A DNA stretch of 14,549 bases from the NCBI GenBank assembly GCA_903931355.1, contig CAIZCB010000471.1:1-14549 (forward strand). Direction: 5' to 3'. Shown in pieces: positions 14,374 through 14,549 of this stretch (positions within the stretch are counted from its first letter, which is position 1; each line of letters opens with the position of its first letter). The DNA comes from an uncultured Pseudomonadota bacterium. Lineage in GTDB: Bacteria > Pseudomonadota > Gammaproteobacteria > Methylococcales > Methylomonadaceae. The position numbers and the translations under genes are program-made. The notes beneath the pieces were generated by a model. The model saw nothing but the letters and a program-made list of their open reading frames with translations, did no database searches and had not been told where the DNA came from.

Positions 14374-14403
14374 TTGCTAAAAACAGATTTACCGTGATAT
14401 AAA
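14374..14403 (+). promoter_or_regulatory. Promoter of the second small lipoprotein gene
   Basis: TTGCTA (14374-14379) and TATAAA (14398-14403) with 18-base spacing, in the same sequence context (TGATATAAATT then CCGTGC) as the promoter of the first copy. Confidence 0.55.
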
Positions 14404-14466
14404 TTGTCCGTGCTTGATTTTTGATTTAGTACACAAAATAAAAAAAACTTTTAATTGGAGGATGTT

Positions 14467-14549
14467 ATGAAAAAAGTATTATCTCTTTTAGCTATGACCC
14501 TGATGATTGTTAGCTTGACAGGTTGCATGGATAGCCCAGATATCGGCAA
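14467..14549 (+). CDS. Small lipoprotein, second tandem copy (cut by window end)
   Basis: The first 27 codons of a paralogue of the gene at 14069: MKKVLSLLAMTLMIVSLTGCMDSPDIG, with the same lipobox LTGC at Cys20. GGAGG at 14457-14461 precedes the ATG, in the same AATT(C/G)GGAGGATGTTATG-like context as the first copy. Differences in the signal peptide are conservative while MDSPDIG is identical, so the mature N-terminus seems under constraint. The 3' end lies outside the window, and more copies could follow. Confidence 0.75.
   Translation, partial: MKKVLSLLAMTLMIVSLTGCMDSPDIG

Noticed and set aside
1..14549. CRISPR array, tRNA, rRNA or transposase genes
   Set aside because: No regularly spaced repeats, no cloverleaf-like or rRNA sequence and no transposase or integrase motif were seen on either strand.

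Overview
The window looks like a chromosomal segment of a gammaproteobacterium of moderate GC content. A methylotroph or methanotroph of the Methylococcales type is my best guess. That rests on general resemblance (heavy-metal RND pump with a PII-like partner, DUF2970 protein, the style of the palindromic repeats) and not on a diagnostic marker gene. Core genes read as full length and conventional: cobalamin-dependent methionine synthase, indole-3-glycerol phosphate synthase, a glutaredoxin-like protein.

Layout. (1) Positions 1-1165 hold the 3' end of a CusA/CzcA-type heavy-metal RND pump followed 9 bases later by a small PII-superfamily protein, probably one operon. (2) Positions 1232-1875 hold a MazE/MazF-type toxin-antitoxin pair behind a palindromic promoter region. 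(3) Positions 2094-5421 are an accessory island read entirely on the minus strand. It has three sites with integron attC anatomy (3839-3900, 4922-4988 and a longer candidate at 5295-5421). Between and after them are gene cassettes: a 92-residue protein (A), a 328-residue protein of no family I recognise (B), and a truncated third cassette gene (C). Cassette C stops abruptly beside a cluster of palindromic REP-like repeats (3448-3614), and beyond that lies an AAA/STAND-type ATPase. No integrase gene or clear attI is visible, so this is best described as a cluster of attC sites lacking an integrase (CALIN) or the distal end of a larger array. (4) Positions 5593-5982 encode a small secreted protein convergent with trpC and sharing a hairpin terminator with it. 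(5) The minus-strand block metH, glutaredoxin-like gene, trpC runs from 10834 down to 6036. (6) Positions 10922-11924 hold three small membrane-protein genes, one of only 42 residues with its own promoter, strong ribosome site and terminator. (7) Positions 12058-13965 encode a fusion of an HTTM membrane domain with a DCC/DUF393 thiol-redox domain. (8) From 13978 to the end are two tandem paralogous small lipoprotein genes with duplicated promoters, the second cut by the window edge.

The most interesting part is the integron-like cassette island. Its proteins are unassigned, its attC sites differ in length and sequence from one another as in chromosomal arrays, and one cassette has been broken next to a repeat element.
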